From positions 60,893-124,892 of the forward strand of contig NZ_PGVH01000042.1 in the NCBI RefSeq assembly GCF_004168585.1: 64,000 nt of DNA, read 5' to 3'. Source of the DNA: Shewanella sp. OPT22. Lineage in GTDB: Bacteria; Pseudomonadota; Gammaproteobacteria; Enterobacterales; Shewanellaceae. Under the pieces are notes generated by a model, which worked only from the letters and a program-made list of their open reading frames with translations, was not told the DNA's origin and ran no database searches. The translations under genes and the position numbers were made by a program. This document shows positions 1 to 8,256 of the stretch, piece by piece. How positions within the stretch are numbered: the stretch's first letter is position 1; each line of letters opens with the position of its first letter.

Positions 1-2126
1 TGTTTGAGTTTTCTGGTGTTCAGCCTATTTTAGGTCGAGGTTTTAGAGAGAGTGATCAATACACTGGAGCTGAGCCAGTAGTAGTTCTCAGTCATAAAGT
101 GTGGCAAGAGTATTTTAAGTCCGAACCTACGATTGTAGGGAAAATGATAATGGTTGAAGCCGCACCCACCAAAGTGATTGGCGTTATGCCTGAAGCGTAT
201 GCATTTCCTTCGCATTCCCAAATGTGGATGCCAATGCCGGAGACTTTGCTGAAACCGACAGAGCGCAGCAATTACTGGTTATTTGGTTTTGCAAGATTAA
301 AAGACACTGCAACACTGCCTCAACTACAAAAAGAGTTAGAAGTGCTGAGCGGTAAACTCATTGCAGAATATGGTGAAGAAATGTTTTGGCGTAGCTCTGT
401 GGCGGGAGGGTATTTGAGAGCAGTCCCTTACAAGCAAGCGAATGCTGACGTCACTGAGTATTACAATGTGTTTTTATCTTTATTTGCTGTCGTCATTCTG
501 ATCTTGTTACTTGCGTGCATCAATATAGGTAACTTGTTACTGACACGCGTGAACGAGCGAGCAAAAGAAATTGCCATTAGACAAGCTTTGGGTGTTTCTC
601 AGATGCGATTGATCATGCAAATGCTATGGGAAAGCATCTTGATCTGCTCTGTAGGCGGGCTTGTTGCATTGGCACTAACCGTTTTTGGATTAGACATTGC
701 CAATAATGCCCTTGCAAGCCTGTTTGAAGTCAACGACCGCCAACCGTTTTGGTGGCATTTTTCACTGTCCTCTGATGCGATTCTATTACTTATTATTACC
801 GTTGTAGCGATGATTCTGATAACGGGCTTGATACCTGCCTATCGAGCAATTTCCAGTGATTTTAATGCCGTGTTACGTGATGGTACTCGTGGTGCGTTGG
901 GTCGAAATGCTTCTCGTACCAGTAACATTTTGGTGATATCTGAAATCACGCTTTCGTGTGTGGTGTTGGTGATAGCGACAGTTCTATTATGGACAAGTTA
1001 TGCGGCTTCGAATGCTGACTATGGTGTTGAAACGGCGAATCGGGTGACGGCAAGAATTGAATTACCAAGAGAGACTTACCGAATCAATTATGGTCAAGAA
1101 AGTGAAGCTGCCGATCGTCAAAAAATCACGAATTTTTACTATAACTTGAAAAGACGTTTAGAACATCGAGCGGACATAGAGGCAGTAGCATTCATGACGG
1201 CGCTGCCGGGCACTGGTGAAGGGGTAAGCCATTATGAAATTGAAGGCAAAGCCGCTGCCGTTTATAACGAAAACCCATCAGCCAACAATGAAAGCGTAGT
1301 TAGAGGCTCTTGGAAGGCCGTTGGAATGAAACTAGTTGCCGGTCGTGATTTTGATCACAGAGACATTGAAACCGTTCAAGGGAACGTGATCATCAATGAA
1401 TCGATTGCCAGAGATATATTTCCAAATAATGATGCGATTGGTCAGCGAATAAAGCGAGTTTGGCAAGGCGGGGGATGGGAATGGCAAACTATTATTGGCG
1501 TCGTTTCCGATACATTTCATGGCCCAACTATGCGCACCTCAAGCGCTCAATATACCATGTATCGACCTGTTGATAGAGATGGCCGCAGCCAAATCAGCAT
1601 GGCTATCCATTATCTCGGTCGTGAAGCTGAAGCAAGAAAAGCGCTATTAGAGACGGTGAAGCAAATTGATAATGGTGTCGGAGTTTATAACTTACAAAGC
1701 TACGCAAATCTAATTAAGGAGCCCATGCTATTAGTCTCAGCGGTCAGTAAACTGTTTTTATTTTGTGGGTTTGTCGCAATGTTCTTAGCTGCAAGTGGCA
1801 TTTATGCGGTGGCTTCCAATAATATTTCTCAACGAACCCAAGAGGTTGGTGTTAGGAAAGCATTAGGTGCAACGGATTCGATGGTGATGTCGCTTTTTTT
1901 AAATAAAGCCTTATTACAGCTAGTCATTGGTTTATTCATTGGGATTGGGATTGCAGTGTGGGGGATCAGTTTGATGACACACGCACTTGTGATTAACTCC
2001 ATGAGTTACCTAATTGGCTTAGGTAGTATGGTGCTACTTATTGCTTTTATCGTGTTATTAGCGACTTATGTGCCAACGAAAAAAGCGACTTTAATGGAGC
2101 CAAGCAATGCGTTACATCATGATTGA
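1..2126 (+). CDS. MacB/FtsX-type ABC transporter permease, 5' end outside window
   Basis: The reading frame is open from base 3, so the gene starts upstream; 707 residues are visible. The first residues fit the MacB periplasmic core (GVQPILGRGF, then VVVLSHKVWQ). A first FtsX membrane block starts near visible residue 155 and carries NERAKEIAIRQALGVSQ; a second block at the C-terminus carries SQRTQEVGVRKALGATD. This two-block layout is typical of about 800-residue MacB-like permeases that work with a separate ATPase and move substrates from the inner membrane or periplasm outward. Substrate unknown. A sigma-54 activator and a kinase follow on the same strand, 45 bp downstream, so the three are probably co-regulated. 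The ATPase and adaptor are expected upstream, out of view. Confidence 0.9.
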   Translation, partial: FEFSGVQPILGRGFRESDQYTGAEPVVVLSHKVWQEYFKSEPTIVGKMIMVEAAPTKVIGVMPEAYAFPSHSQMWMPMPETLLKPTERSNYWLFGFARLKDTATLPQLQKELEVLSGKLIAEYGEEMFWRSSVAGGYLRAVPYKQANADVTEYYNVFLSLFAVVILILLLACINIGNLLLTRVNERAKEIAIRQALGVSQMRLIMQMLWESILICSVGGLVALALTVFGLDIANNALASLFEVNDRQPFWWHFSLSSDAILLLIITVVAMILITGLIPAYRAISSDFNAVLRDGTRGALGRNASRTSNILVISEITLSCVVLVIATVLLWTSYAASNADYGVETANRVTARIELPRETYRINYGQESEAADRQKITNFYYNLKRRLEHRADIEAVAFMTALPGTGEGVSHYEIEGKAAAVYNENPSANNESVVRGSWKAVGMKLVAGRDFDHRDIETVQGNVIINESIARDIFPNNDAIGQRIKRVWQGGGWEWQTIIGVVSDTFHGPTMRTSSAQYTMYRPVDRDGRSQISMAIHYLGREAEARKALLETVKQIDNGVGVYNLQSYANLIKEPMLLVSAVSKLFLFCGFVAMFLAASGIYAVASNNISQRTQEVGVRKALGATDSMVMSLFLNKALLQLVIGLFIGIGIAVWGISLMTHALVINSMSYLIGLGSMVLLIAFIVLLATYVPTKKATLMEPSNALHHD

Positions 2127-2171
2127 TGGTATAAACCGTGATAATGAAAAGAAGAAGGAATCTCAGTTTTC

Positions 2172-3542
2172 ATGCAGCATTCAATCATAGTTGCTGATGA
2201 TGACATGCAAATCCTTGCTGCATTAAAGCTACTTTTAAATGCAGAAGGTTATGAGGTGACGGCAGTAACGTCACCTCAAGCATTATTGCAGCACATCAAA
2301 ATAACGTCATTTTCTGTTGCACTGATAGATTTAAATTATCAGCGTGACACGACATCTGGCCAAGAAGGGCTCGAATTACTTAACGCAATTAAAGATATCG
2401 ATGAATGTTTACCTGTTGTTGTGATGACGGGTTTCAGTAACATCGATATCGCCGTTAATGCCATGAAATCGGGCGCTGCTGATTTTGTCCAAAAACCATG
2501 GGAAAACGATCGTTTATTAAATATTTTACAGGCTCAAATTCGCTTGTTTGATAGTGAACAAAAAAGCCGAAAGCTGATCGAACAAAATACACTCCTAAAG
2601 AAAGAAGTCAGTCCTGAACCTGCTGATTTAATCGCAATTTCAAGTTCAATGAAACATGTTCTATCACAGATTGAAAAGTTGGCATTGAGCGATATGAACA
2701 TTTTATTTACAGGCGAAAATGGTACAGGGAAGAGTGTTTTTGCTGAATACTTACACCTGTGTTCATCACGAACCAACCAGCCTTTTATTTCAGTAAATAT
2801 GGGCGCTATCAGTGAAACTGTTTTCGAGAGTGAAATGTTTGGGCATGTAAAAGGAGCATTTACCGATGCCAAAAGTAACCGCATTGGTCGCTTGGAATTG
2901 GCAGAGCAAGGCACTCTTTTTCTTGATGAAATCGGCAATATCCCGTTGTCTCAGCAAGCTAAATTATTAAGAGTATTAGAAGCTCGACAGTATGAAAAAT
3001 TAGGGAGTTCTAAGACGTTCATCATGAATGCCAGAGTGATATCTGCAACAAACGCTAATTTGTCTGAATTGATAGAGGAAGGGCGTTTCAGGCAAGATTT
3101 ATTGTATCGTTTGAACACCGTAGAAGTGCGAATCCCAGCTTTACGTGAGCGTACTGAGGATATCATTCCGCTCGCAGAACATTTCTTAATACAGCATGCG
3201 AATAAATATGGCATTGAACAACAAGGTTTTGAAGCTGAAGCAATCTATGCTTTAAAGCAATACTCATGGCCCGGAAATATTCGTGAACTGAATCATATGA
3301 TCGAAAGAGCCATCTTTTTAAGAAAAGACATCAAGATTGATGTTGAAGATCTTGGTTTACATACTCATCCGACAGTTCAAGACCTAGGCTTTGAAGTCAA
3401 TCATGAGACTTTAGAGCATATTGAAAAATACATCATTCAGAGACGGTTAGCGCACTTCGATAATAAAGCTAAAGAAACTATGGAGTCGCTAGGGTTAAGC
3501 CGCAGTGCTTACTATCGACGTATCGAAAAACATAACCTGTAG
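2172..3542 (+). CDS. NtrC-family sigma-54-dependent response regulator
   Basis: 456 residues in three domains. The receiver (about 1-120) has acidic residues D9-D11, phosphoacceptor D53 and K108. The AAA+ sigma-54 activation domain (about 150-375) has Walker A GENGTGKS at 181-188 and Walker B LFLDE near 249. A C-terminal Fis-type helix-turn-helix ends in SLGLSRSAYYRRIEKHNL. The sigma-54 contact loop reads GAFTDA (228-233) instead of the usual GAFTGA; the paralogue at 12910 has the same variant. It should remodel sigma-54 RNA polymerase when phosphorylated by the kinase that starts 5 bp after its stop. Its likely target is the preceding ABC permease operon, by analogy with the second module. 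Confidence 0.93.
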   Translation: MQHSIIVADDDMQILAALKLLLNAEGYEVTAVTSPQALLQHIKITSFSVALIDLNYQRDTTSGQEGLELLNAIKDIDECLPVVVMTGFSNIDIAVNAMKSGAADFVQKPWENDRLLNILQAQIRLFDSEQKSRKLIEQNTLLKKEVSPEPADLIAISSSMKHVLSQIEKLALSDMNILFTGENGTGKSVFAEYLHLCSSRTNQPFISVNMGAISETVFESEMFGHVKGAFTDAKSNRIGRLELAEQGTLFLDEIGNIPLSQQAKLLRVLEARQYEKLGSSKTFIMNARVISATNANLSELIEEGRFRQDLLYRLNTVEVRIPALRERTEDIIPLAEHFLIQHANKYGIEQQGFEAEAIYALKQYSWPGNIRELNHMIERAIFLRKDIKIDVEDLGLHTHPTVQDLGFEVNHETLEHIEKYIIQRRLAHFDNKAKETMESLGLSRSAYYRRIEKHNL

Positions 3543-3547
3543 ATGAA

Positions 3548-4882
3548 ATGAAAACATTTTTCCAACGTTTATCTTACGAAAACCGACTTTTACTCATTTG
3601 TTTGGTGTGTGGACTTATTCCTTGTTTTTCGACAATGCTATTGTTGTTTTCTTCCGAGTTAGCCAACTATGCCAAGTGGGCAATAATGATATTGTTGCTT
3701 GGTGTTGTTTTTGTTTGCTCGGTCTGGTTAAAGCGAAAAGTTATCACTCAATTGCAGAACTCTTCGAACCTAATCGAAGCACTCTGTAATCACGATTACT
3801 CAATGCGTTTAAGGGAAACGACAACTCAAGGTGCAATGACTGATTTTACTCGTTCGTTGAATGCAATGGCTGAGGTACTTGCTACTCAGAACTTGATGAC
3901 CAGAGAGAAACAAATTTTATTAGATAAGGTCATCAATCAGATTGATGTTGCCATTATTGCGATTGATCATCATAAAAATATTAGCTTGATGAATCCCGCC
4001 TCTGAACGACTGTTTCAGTGCCGATTCAGTGAAATAGATGGCTGGCCAATCAGAACCATTGGTTTGCATAATTTACCTGAAGACAGCTATCGCAAAGTGG
4101 TGGAATTTACGTTAGAAAGACAGAATAAGAAGGTGTATTTGCATGTTGATGAATATTTTGAACATGGACAGAAACATCAATTGGTTTTTATATCAGATAT
4201 TCAGAGCCTTTTGAGAGAAGAAGAACGTCAGGCTTGGCAGAAGTTATCACGTGTTTTAAGTCATGAAATCAACAACTCGCTTACGCCCTTAGCATCGATT
4301 AGTGACACTTTATTGAGACTAATATCTAAACAAGAACTAGACCCCCAGTTTGGAGATAACTTAAAAGATGGGTTAGCTGTCATCAAAGAGCGCTCAACAT
4401 CACTGAATGAATTCCTTAAGGGTTATCAACAGCTCACAAAACTGCCTGCGCCAGATAAGAGCCGCTTTAACTTGCTCGACTTAGTCAATGCGATTGCCCC
4501 TTTATTTACTCAGTCGACCATTCAAATATCCAGATCTAACATCCAAATTTACGCTGATAAAGCGCAAATTGAACAAGTGTTGGTGAATCTGTTCAAGAAC
4601 GCACAAGAAGCCATGTCTGACCTTGAACATGCAGATATTCGAGTGTGCTGGCAACAAAGTGAGACTCAAATCGTCATTGATGTCATTGATGGTGGCGTAG
4701 GGGTCAGTAATCCCGATAATTTATTTGTGCCTTTCTATACAACTAAAAGTCACGGTTGTGGTATTGGTTTGGCGTTAAGTCGACAGATCATCAGTAATCA
4801 TAGTGGTGATCTCGTGCTTAAGAATAATGACAATGGAGTAGGGGCGTTTGCTCGAATAACTTTACCTTTGCTTGAAAAGTAA
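3548..4882 (+). CDS. NtrY-like sensor histidine kinase
   Basis: 444 residues, an inner-membrane sensor. Two membrane segments lie at about 13-35 and 43-61 with almost no periplasmic loop between them, which suggests sensing in or near the membrane. A HAMP-like stretch (about 62-115) and a PAS-like domain (about 125-220) follow. The H box is LSHEINNSLTPLASI with phosphoacceptor H239. The ATPase domain has an N box (NLFKNAQEAM), a G1-like motif (DGGVGVSNPDNLF) and GCGIGLALSRQI. It starts 5 bp after the regulator at 2172 and is almost certainly its cognate kinase. The signal is unknown; regulation of an ABC exporter suggests envelope stress or a toxic amphiphile, which is inference. Confidence 0.92.
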   Translation: MKTFFQRLSYENRLLLICLVCGLIPCFSTMLLLFSSELANYAKWAIMILLLGVVFVCSVWLKRKVITQLQNSSNLIEALCNHDYSMRLRETTTQGAMTDFTRSLNAMAEVLATQNLMTREKQILLDKVINQIDVAIIAIDHHKNISLMNPASERLFQCRFSEIDGWPIRTIGLHNLPEDSYRKVVEFTLERQNKKVYLHVDEYFEHGQKHQLVFISDIQSLLREEERQAWQKLSRVLSHEINNSLTPLASISDTLLRLISKQELDPQFGDNLKDGLAVIKERSTSLNEFLKGYQQLTKLPAPDKSRFNLLDLVNAIAPLFTQSTIQISRSNIQIYADKAQIEQVLVNLFKNAQEAMSDLEHADIRVCWQQSETQIVIDVIDGGVGVSNPDNLFVPFYTTKSHGCGIGLALSRQIISNHSGDLVLKNNDNGVGAFARITLPLLEK

Positions 4883-5051
4883 AATAGCTATGTTTCATAG
4901 CCCTAAAAATTGATTTACTCCCATGTAACCTTCCAAGGTAGTCTTAAATGTACCTGTCTTGCAGGAAAATATGTAGTATTCCGTTATTACCCTCAACTTC
5001 TAAAACTGTGATGTAATTCACAATTATCAATAAGGAAAGGTTGAGAATGCT
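4883..5051. other. intergenic gap between kinase and PfpI-type gene
   Basis: A small hairpin (GCTATG, loop TTT, CATAGC; 4887-4901) directly follows the kinase stop and could be a weak terminator, though it has no T-run. The rest presumably holds the promoter of the next gene, whose ribosome site AAGGAAAGG lies at about 5032-5040. I see no convincing operator. Confidence 0.35.
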
Positions 5052-5609
5052 ATGTCTAAAGTTCTAATGATTACTGGGGATTTTGTAGAAGATTACGAGA
5101 ATATGGTTATTTTCCAAGCGCTACAAGCAATGGGACATGATGTCGATGCGGTATGCCCAGACAAAAAGGCAGGAGAGCAGATTGCCACTGCAATTCATGA
5201 TTTCGAAAATCATCAAACCTACCTAGAAAAATCAGGTCATAACTTTACGTTAAATGCGACGTTTAATGATGTTAATCTTAATGAATATGATGCACTGTAT
5301 ATTCCTGGTGGCCGCGCTCCAGAGTATCTGCGTTTAAATTCCGATGTTATTAAAATGGTCCAACATTTTTTTGTTGAAAATAAACCTGTAGGGGCGTTAT
5401 GTCACGGCCCACAACTGTTAGCGGCGGCTAAAGTGTTGGAAGGACGAAAAGTAAATGCGTACCCAGCTTGCCAACCTGAGGTTGAACTTGCTGGTGCAAC
5501 TTTTGTTGAATTGCCACTTGAGTCATCAGTAACTGATGGTAACTTGGTAACAGGACCTGCTTGGACGGCTCAAGTCGAGTTTTTAAAGCAATTTAACGCA
5601 TTACTTTGA
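5052..5609 (+). CDS. DJ-1/PfpI family protein
   Basis: 185 residues, single domain. The nucleophile elbow is GALCHGPQLL with C117 followed by H118, and an acidic residue lies in DFVEDYE near residues 10-16, as in the Glu-Cys-His arrangement of the family. Relatives act as cysteine-dependent glyoxalase III or deglycase-type enzymes or chaperones; some were first called proteases. The neighbours downstream are a ribbon-helix-helix protein, D-lactate dehydrogenase and glyoxalase I, which favours a role against methylglyoxal or other reactive carbonyls (inference). The ATG at 5052 follows AAGGAAAGG. Exact activity cannot be read from the sequence. Confidence 0.88.
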   Translation: MSKVLMITGDFVEDYENMVIFQALQAMGHDVDAVCPDKKAGEQIATAIHDFENHQTYLEKSGHNFTLNATFNDVNLNEYDALYIPGGRAPEYLRLNSDVIKMVQHFFVENKPVGALCHGPQLLAAAKVLEGRKVNAYPACQPEVELAGATFVELPLESSVTDGNLVTGPAWTAQVEFLKQFNALL

Positions 5610-5640
5610 TTTACTATTTTTCTGCTTGAAAGGGGAAGTT

Positions 5641-6021
5641 ATGTGCCAGCTATTTATTGATGCAGAACCAGAGTTGTGGCAGCCACGAACAAGATCGCTG
5701 CGCATTGAAGGTGTGGTGACATCAATACGATTGGAGCAGTTTTTCTGGCAAGTGTTAAGTGAAATTGCCCAGCGAGATAACATGACTGATACGTCACTGA
5801 TCAGTAAGCTGTATTTAGAGTCTATTGATGCTGGGCATGACTTGGGGAATTTTACCTCGTTCCTAAGGGTATGCTGTGCCCGATACCTTTCTATGATGGC
5901 GAATAATCAAATCACTCGAGATAGCTGTTCATTATCTGAAGTATCAAACGTAGAGCAAATATTGTCATTAGAGAAACAATTGTACTCTGCAAAAGCACCA
6001 ATCAATTCAAATAAGCATTAA
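5641..6021 (+). CDS. ribbon-helix-helix domain protein, possible repressor
   Basis: 126 residues. After a short N-terminus (RTRSLRIEGVVTSIRLEQ) comes a pattern matching the RHH_4-type ribbon-helix-helix family: a beta strand (VVTSIRLEQFFW), helix A (VLSEIAQRD) and helix B (TSLISKLYLES), then NFTSFLRVCCARYL. Such proteins bind DNA as dimers through the strand. I chose the ATG at 5641 because AAAGGGGA lies just upstream; an in-frame TTG at 5626 would sit before that site. The gene lies between the PfpI-type gene and dld, 11 bp before the latter, so it may regulate this cluster. Target untested. Confidence 0.75.
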   Translation: MCQLFIDAEPELWQPRTRSLRIEGVVTSIRLEQFFWQVLSEIAQRDNMTDTSLISKLYLESIDAGHDLGNFTSFLRVCCARYLSMMANNQITRDSCSLSEVSNVEQILSLEKQLYSAKAPINSNKH

Positions 6022-6032
6022 AGCAGTATGTT

Positions 6033-7730
6033 ATGAATACTCAAAGCCTCGTTAATCAGCTAGGTGCGGTTCTCGCACCTAAGCAGTTGTTAACCCGTGA
6101 CAGTGATACCAAGCCTTATCGCAAAGGTTTTAGAGAAGGCTTTGGCCCTGCAGTTGCTGTCGTATTGCCTTCAACGTTATGGCAGCAGTATCAAGTGCTT
6201 GAAATTTGTGTTGAAGCGGGTGCGATGATAATCATGCAAGCCGCCAACACAGGGCTTACAGGAGGCTCTACACCAACGGATGGCGTTGAAAGACCAACTG
6301 TAATTATCAATACTCTGCACGTTAATGACATTCACTTTTTAGATTCACAACAGCAAATTATTGCCTTTTCTGGTGCGACACTTTTTGAATTAGAAAAGCG
6401 GTTAAAACAAAAAAATAGAGAACCGCATTCAATCATTGGCTCTTCTTGTATTGGGGCTTCGATTGTGGGTGGTGTGTGTAACAACTCTGGTGGTGCTTTG
6501 GTTGAGCGTGGTCCAGCATATACCGAACTTTCTCTTTATGCTGAGGTGGATGAGTTTGGTCAGTTGCAGCTAAAAAATGAACTGGATATTTATCTAGGTA
6601 ATACGCCTGAAGAGATCCTGACTCGTCTTCAACTTGGGCAGTTCAGCGCAACAGATATTTTTGAAAGTAATAAAAAAGCTTCGGATAGTGAGTATCAGCA
6701 ATACGTTCGCGATACTCAAAGCCCGATACCTGCCCGATTCAATGCCGATACTCGACGCCTACATAAAGCCAGTGGTTGTGCAGGCAAGTTAGCTGTTTTT
6801 GCCGTTCGGCTTGACAGTTTTGAACAAGCTGAACGTACCCAAGCATTTTTTGTTAGCACGAATTCCGCAACTTCGCTTCAGTCTTTACGTCGCAAGATAT
6901 TACAACAAGGCGAGTCTTTGCCAGTCAGTGCCGAGTATATCCACCATGATGCTTTTCGTCTTGCAGAAGCGTACGGTCGTGACACCATGTTTATGATTAA
7001 GCATTTTGGTAGCAGCTATTTGCCTTCATTTTTTAAAATTAAAAAGCAGCTAACGACACTACTGAGTAAAGTCGGTTTACGTCAACCAGGCATCATAGAT
7101 CGTTGTTCTTACTATGCTCTGAAATTATTTGGGAGCCAAACACCTGCTATTTTTCGTGATTTAAACGCTCACTATCAGCACCATTTGATCGTGAATGCAA
7201 AATCAGTTGGTATTGATGAATTAGAGCAATTTGTCGATGACATTAATAGTGAATGTGCAGGGTCTGAGCAAATCAATATTGTTAAGCTGAATCCTCAACA
7301 GGCTAATGATGCGAGTTTGCTTCGTTATGCTTGTGCGAGTGCAGCAATTCAGTACGAAGCTGTGCATGCAAAAGAAGTTGAAGGGCTGGTGGCGCTTGAT
7401 ATTGCTTTACCAAGAAATTGCTTGAATTGGTTTGAAACTCTGCCTGAGTCCATTTCAACAAAATTAGCCTATAAAAACTATTATGGACGCTTTCTTTGCC
7501 ACGTTTTACATCAAGATTATCTTGTTAAGAAAGGCGAAAATATTGTTGACGTAAAACAAGCGCTTTTAGATTATTGCCAATCAAGAGGTGCAAAATATCC
7601 AGCTGAGCACAATGTGGGTCATCATTATCAAGCCGAGCCATCGTTAGCTGAGCATTATCAATCATTAGATCCAACGAATAGCTTTAATGCAGGTATTGGT
7701 GGGCTTTCAAAAAAGTCTAATTATCAATAA
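6033..7730 (+). CDS. dld: quinone-dependent D-lactate dehydrogenase
   Basis: 565 residues, close to the 571 of E. coli Dld, and collinear with it. The N-terminal FAD domain has MQAANTGLTGGSTP near 75-88 and IGSSCIGASIVGGVCNNSGG near 128-147. The C-terminal half has the membrane-binding region and ends with KYPAEHNVGHHY and DPTNSFNAGIGG. It oxidises D-lactate to pyruvate at the inner face of the cytoplasmic membrane and passes electrons to quinone. D-lactate is the product of the glyoxalase route, and gloA follows 44 bp downstream, so the pair forms a detoxification-to-respiration path. It starts at the ATG 11 bp after the RHH gene; the upstream ATG at 6028 stops after one codon. Confidence 0.95.
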   Translation: MNTQSLVNQLGAVLAPKQLLTRDSDTKPYRKGFREGFGPAVAVVLPSTLWQQYQVLEICVEAGAMIIMQAANTGLTGGSTPTDGVERPTVIINTLHVNDIHFLDSQQQIIAFSGATLFELEKRLKQKNREPHSIIGSSCIGASIVGGVCNNSGGALVERGPAYTELSLYAEVDEFGQLQLKNELDIYLGNTPEEILTRLQLGQFSATDIFESNKKASDSEYQQYVRDTQSPIPARFNADTRRLHKASGCAGKLAVFAVRLDSFEQAERTQAFFVSTNSATSLQSLRRKILQQGESLPVSAEYIHHDAFRLAEAYGRDTMFMIKHFGSSYLPSFFKIKKQLTTLLSKVGLRQPGIIDRCSYYALKLFGSQTPAIFRDLNAHYQHHLIVNAKSVGIDELEQFVDDINSECAGSEQINIVKLNPQQANDASLLRYACASAAIQYEAVHAKEVEGLVALDIALPRNCLNWFETLPESISTKLAYKNYYGRFLCHVLHQDYLVKKGENIVDVKQALLDYCQSRGAKYPAEHNVGHHYQAEPSLAEHYQSLDPTNSFNAGIGGLSKKSNYQ

Positions 7731-7774
7731 CTCCTGTTTGGAAATATTCAAATCAAAAAGTAGGAATGTAAATC

Positions 7775-8185
7775 ATGTCACAACTATTACACACTATGGT
7801 TCGTGTAGGTAATCTTGATAGAAGTATCGAATTTTATACCAAAGTGTTAGGGATGAAGCTGCTCAGAAAGTCTGAAAACCAAGAGTATCGATACACGCTC
7901 GCATTTGTTGGTTATGCTGATGAATCAACAGGCCAAGCAGTGGTAGAACTCACTCACAATTGGGATACAGAAAGCTACGATTTGGGAAATGGTTACGGTC
8001 ACTTAGCTATTGGGTTTACTGATATATACCATCAATGCAAAATCATTGAAGCTGCAGGTGGAAAAATTACTCGCCAACCTGGTCCTGTATTGGGTGGCAA
8101 TACAGAAATTGCATTTGTTGAAGATCCTGATGGATATAAAATTGAACTTATTCAAATGAAATCTGCAACTGAAGGGTTAGGTTAA
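7775..8185 (+). CDS. gloA: lactoylglutathione lyase (glyoxalase I)
   Basis: 136 residues, near-collinear with E. coli GloA. It converts the hemithioacetal of methylglyoxal and glutathione to S-lactoylglutathione in the cytoplasm. The metal ligands are visible as H6, E58, H76 and E124, matching H5/E56/H74/E122 of E. coli, a Ni-dependent type. The sequence [13 protein letters not shown] closes the active site. The start has AGTAGGAATG upstream. Glyoxalase II is not in the window. A GC-rich hairpin follows the stop. Confidence 0.97.
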   Translation: MSQLLHTMVRVGNLDRSIEFYTKVLGMKLLRKSENQEYRYTLAFVGYADESTGQAVVELTHNWDTESYDLGNGYGHLAIGFTDIYHQCKIIEAAGGKITRQPGPVLGGNTEIAFVEDPDGYKIELIQMKSATEGLG

Positions 8186-8210
8186 GTTTTCTATCTTGTG
8201 ATTGAAATGC

Positions 8211-8246
8211 TTCCCGCCCTGAAAGTAGAGTACTTTAGGGCGGGAT
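8211..8246. terminator. hairpin between convergent gloA and permease genes
   Basis: CCCGCCCT (8213-8220) pairs with AGGGCGGG (8237-8244), and the stem extends through GAAAG/CTTT with one bulge. It sits in the 71 bp gap between two convergent genes. There is no strong T-run, so it may act as a bidirectional roadblock rather than a classic terminator. Confidence 0.6.
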
Positions 8247-8256
8247 ACTTTAGTAT

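Noticed and set aside
2534..2938. 134-codon open frame antisense to the first sigma-54 activator
   Set aside because: Opposite a conserved AAA+ domain, no recognisable protein features.
4886..4902. Small hairpin after the first kinase as a terminator
   Set aside because: Six-bp AT-rich stem without T-run; too weak to list as a terminator of its own.
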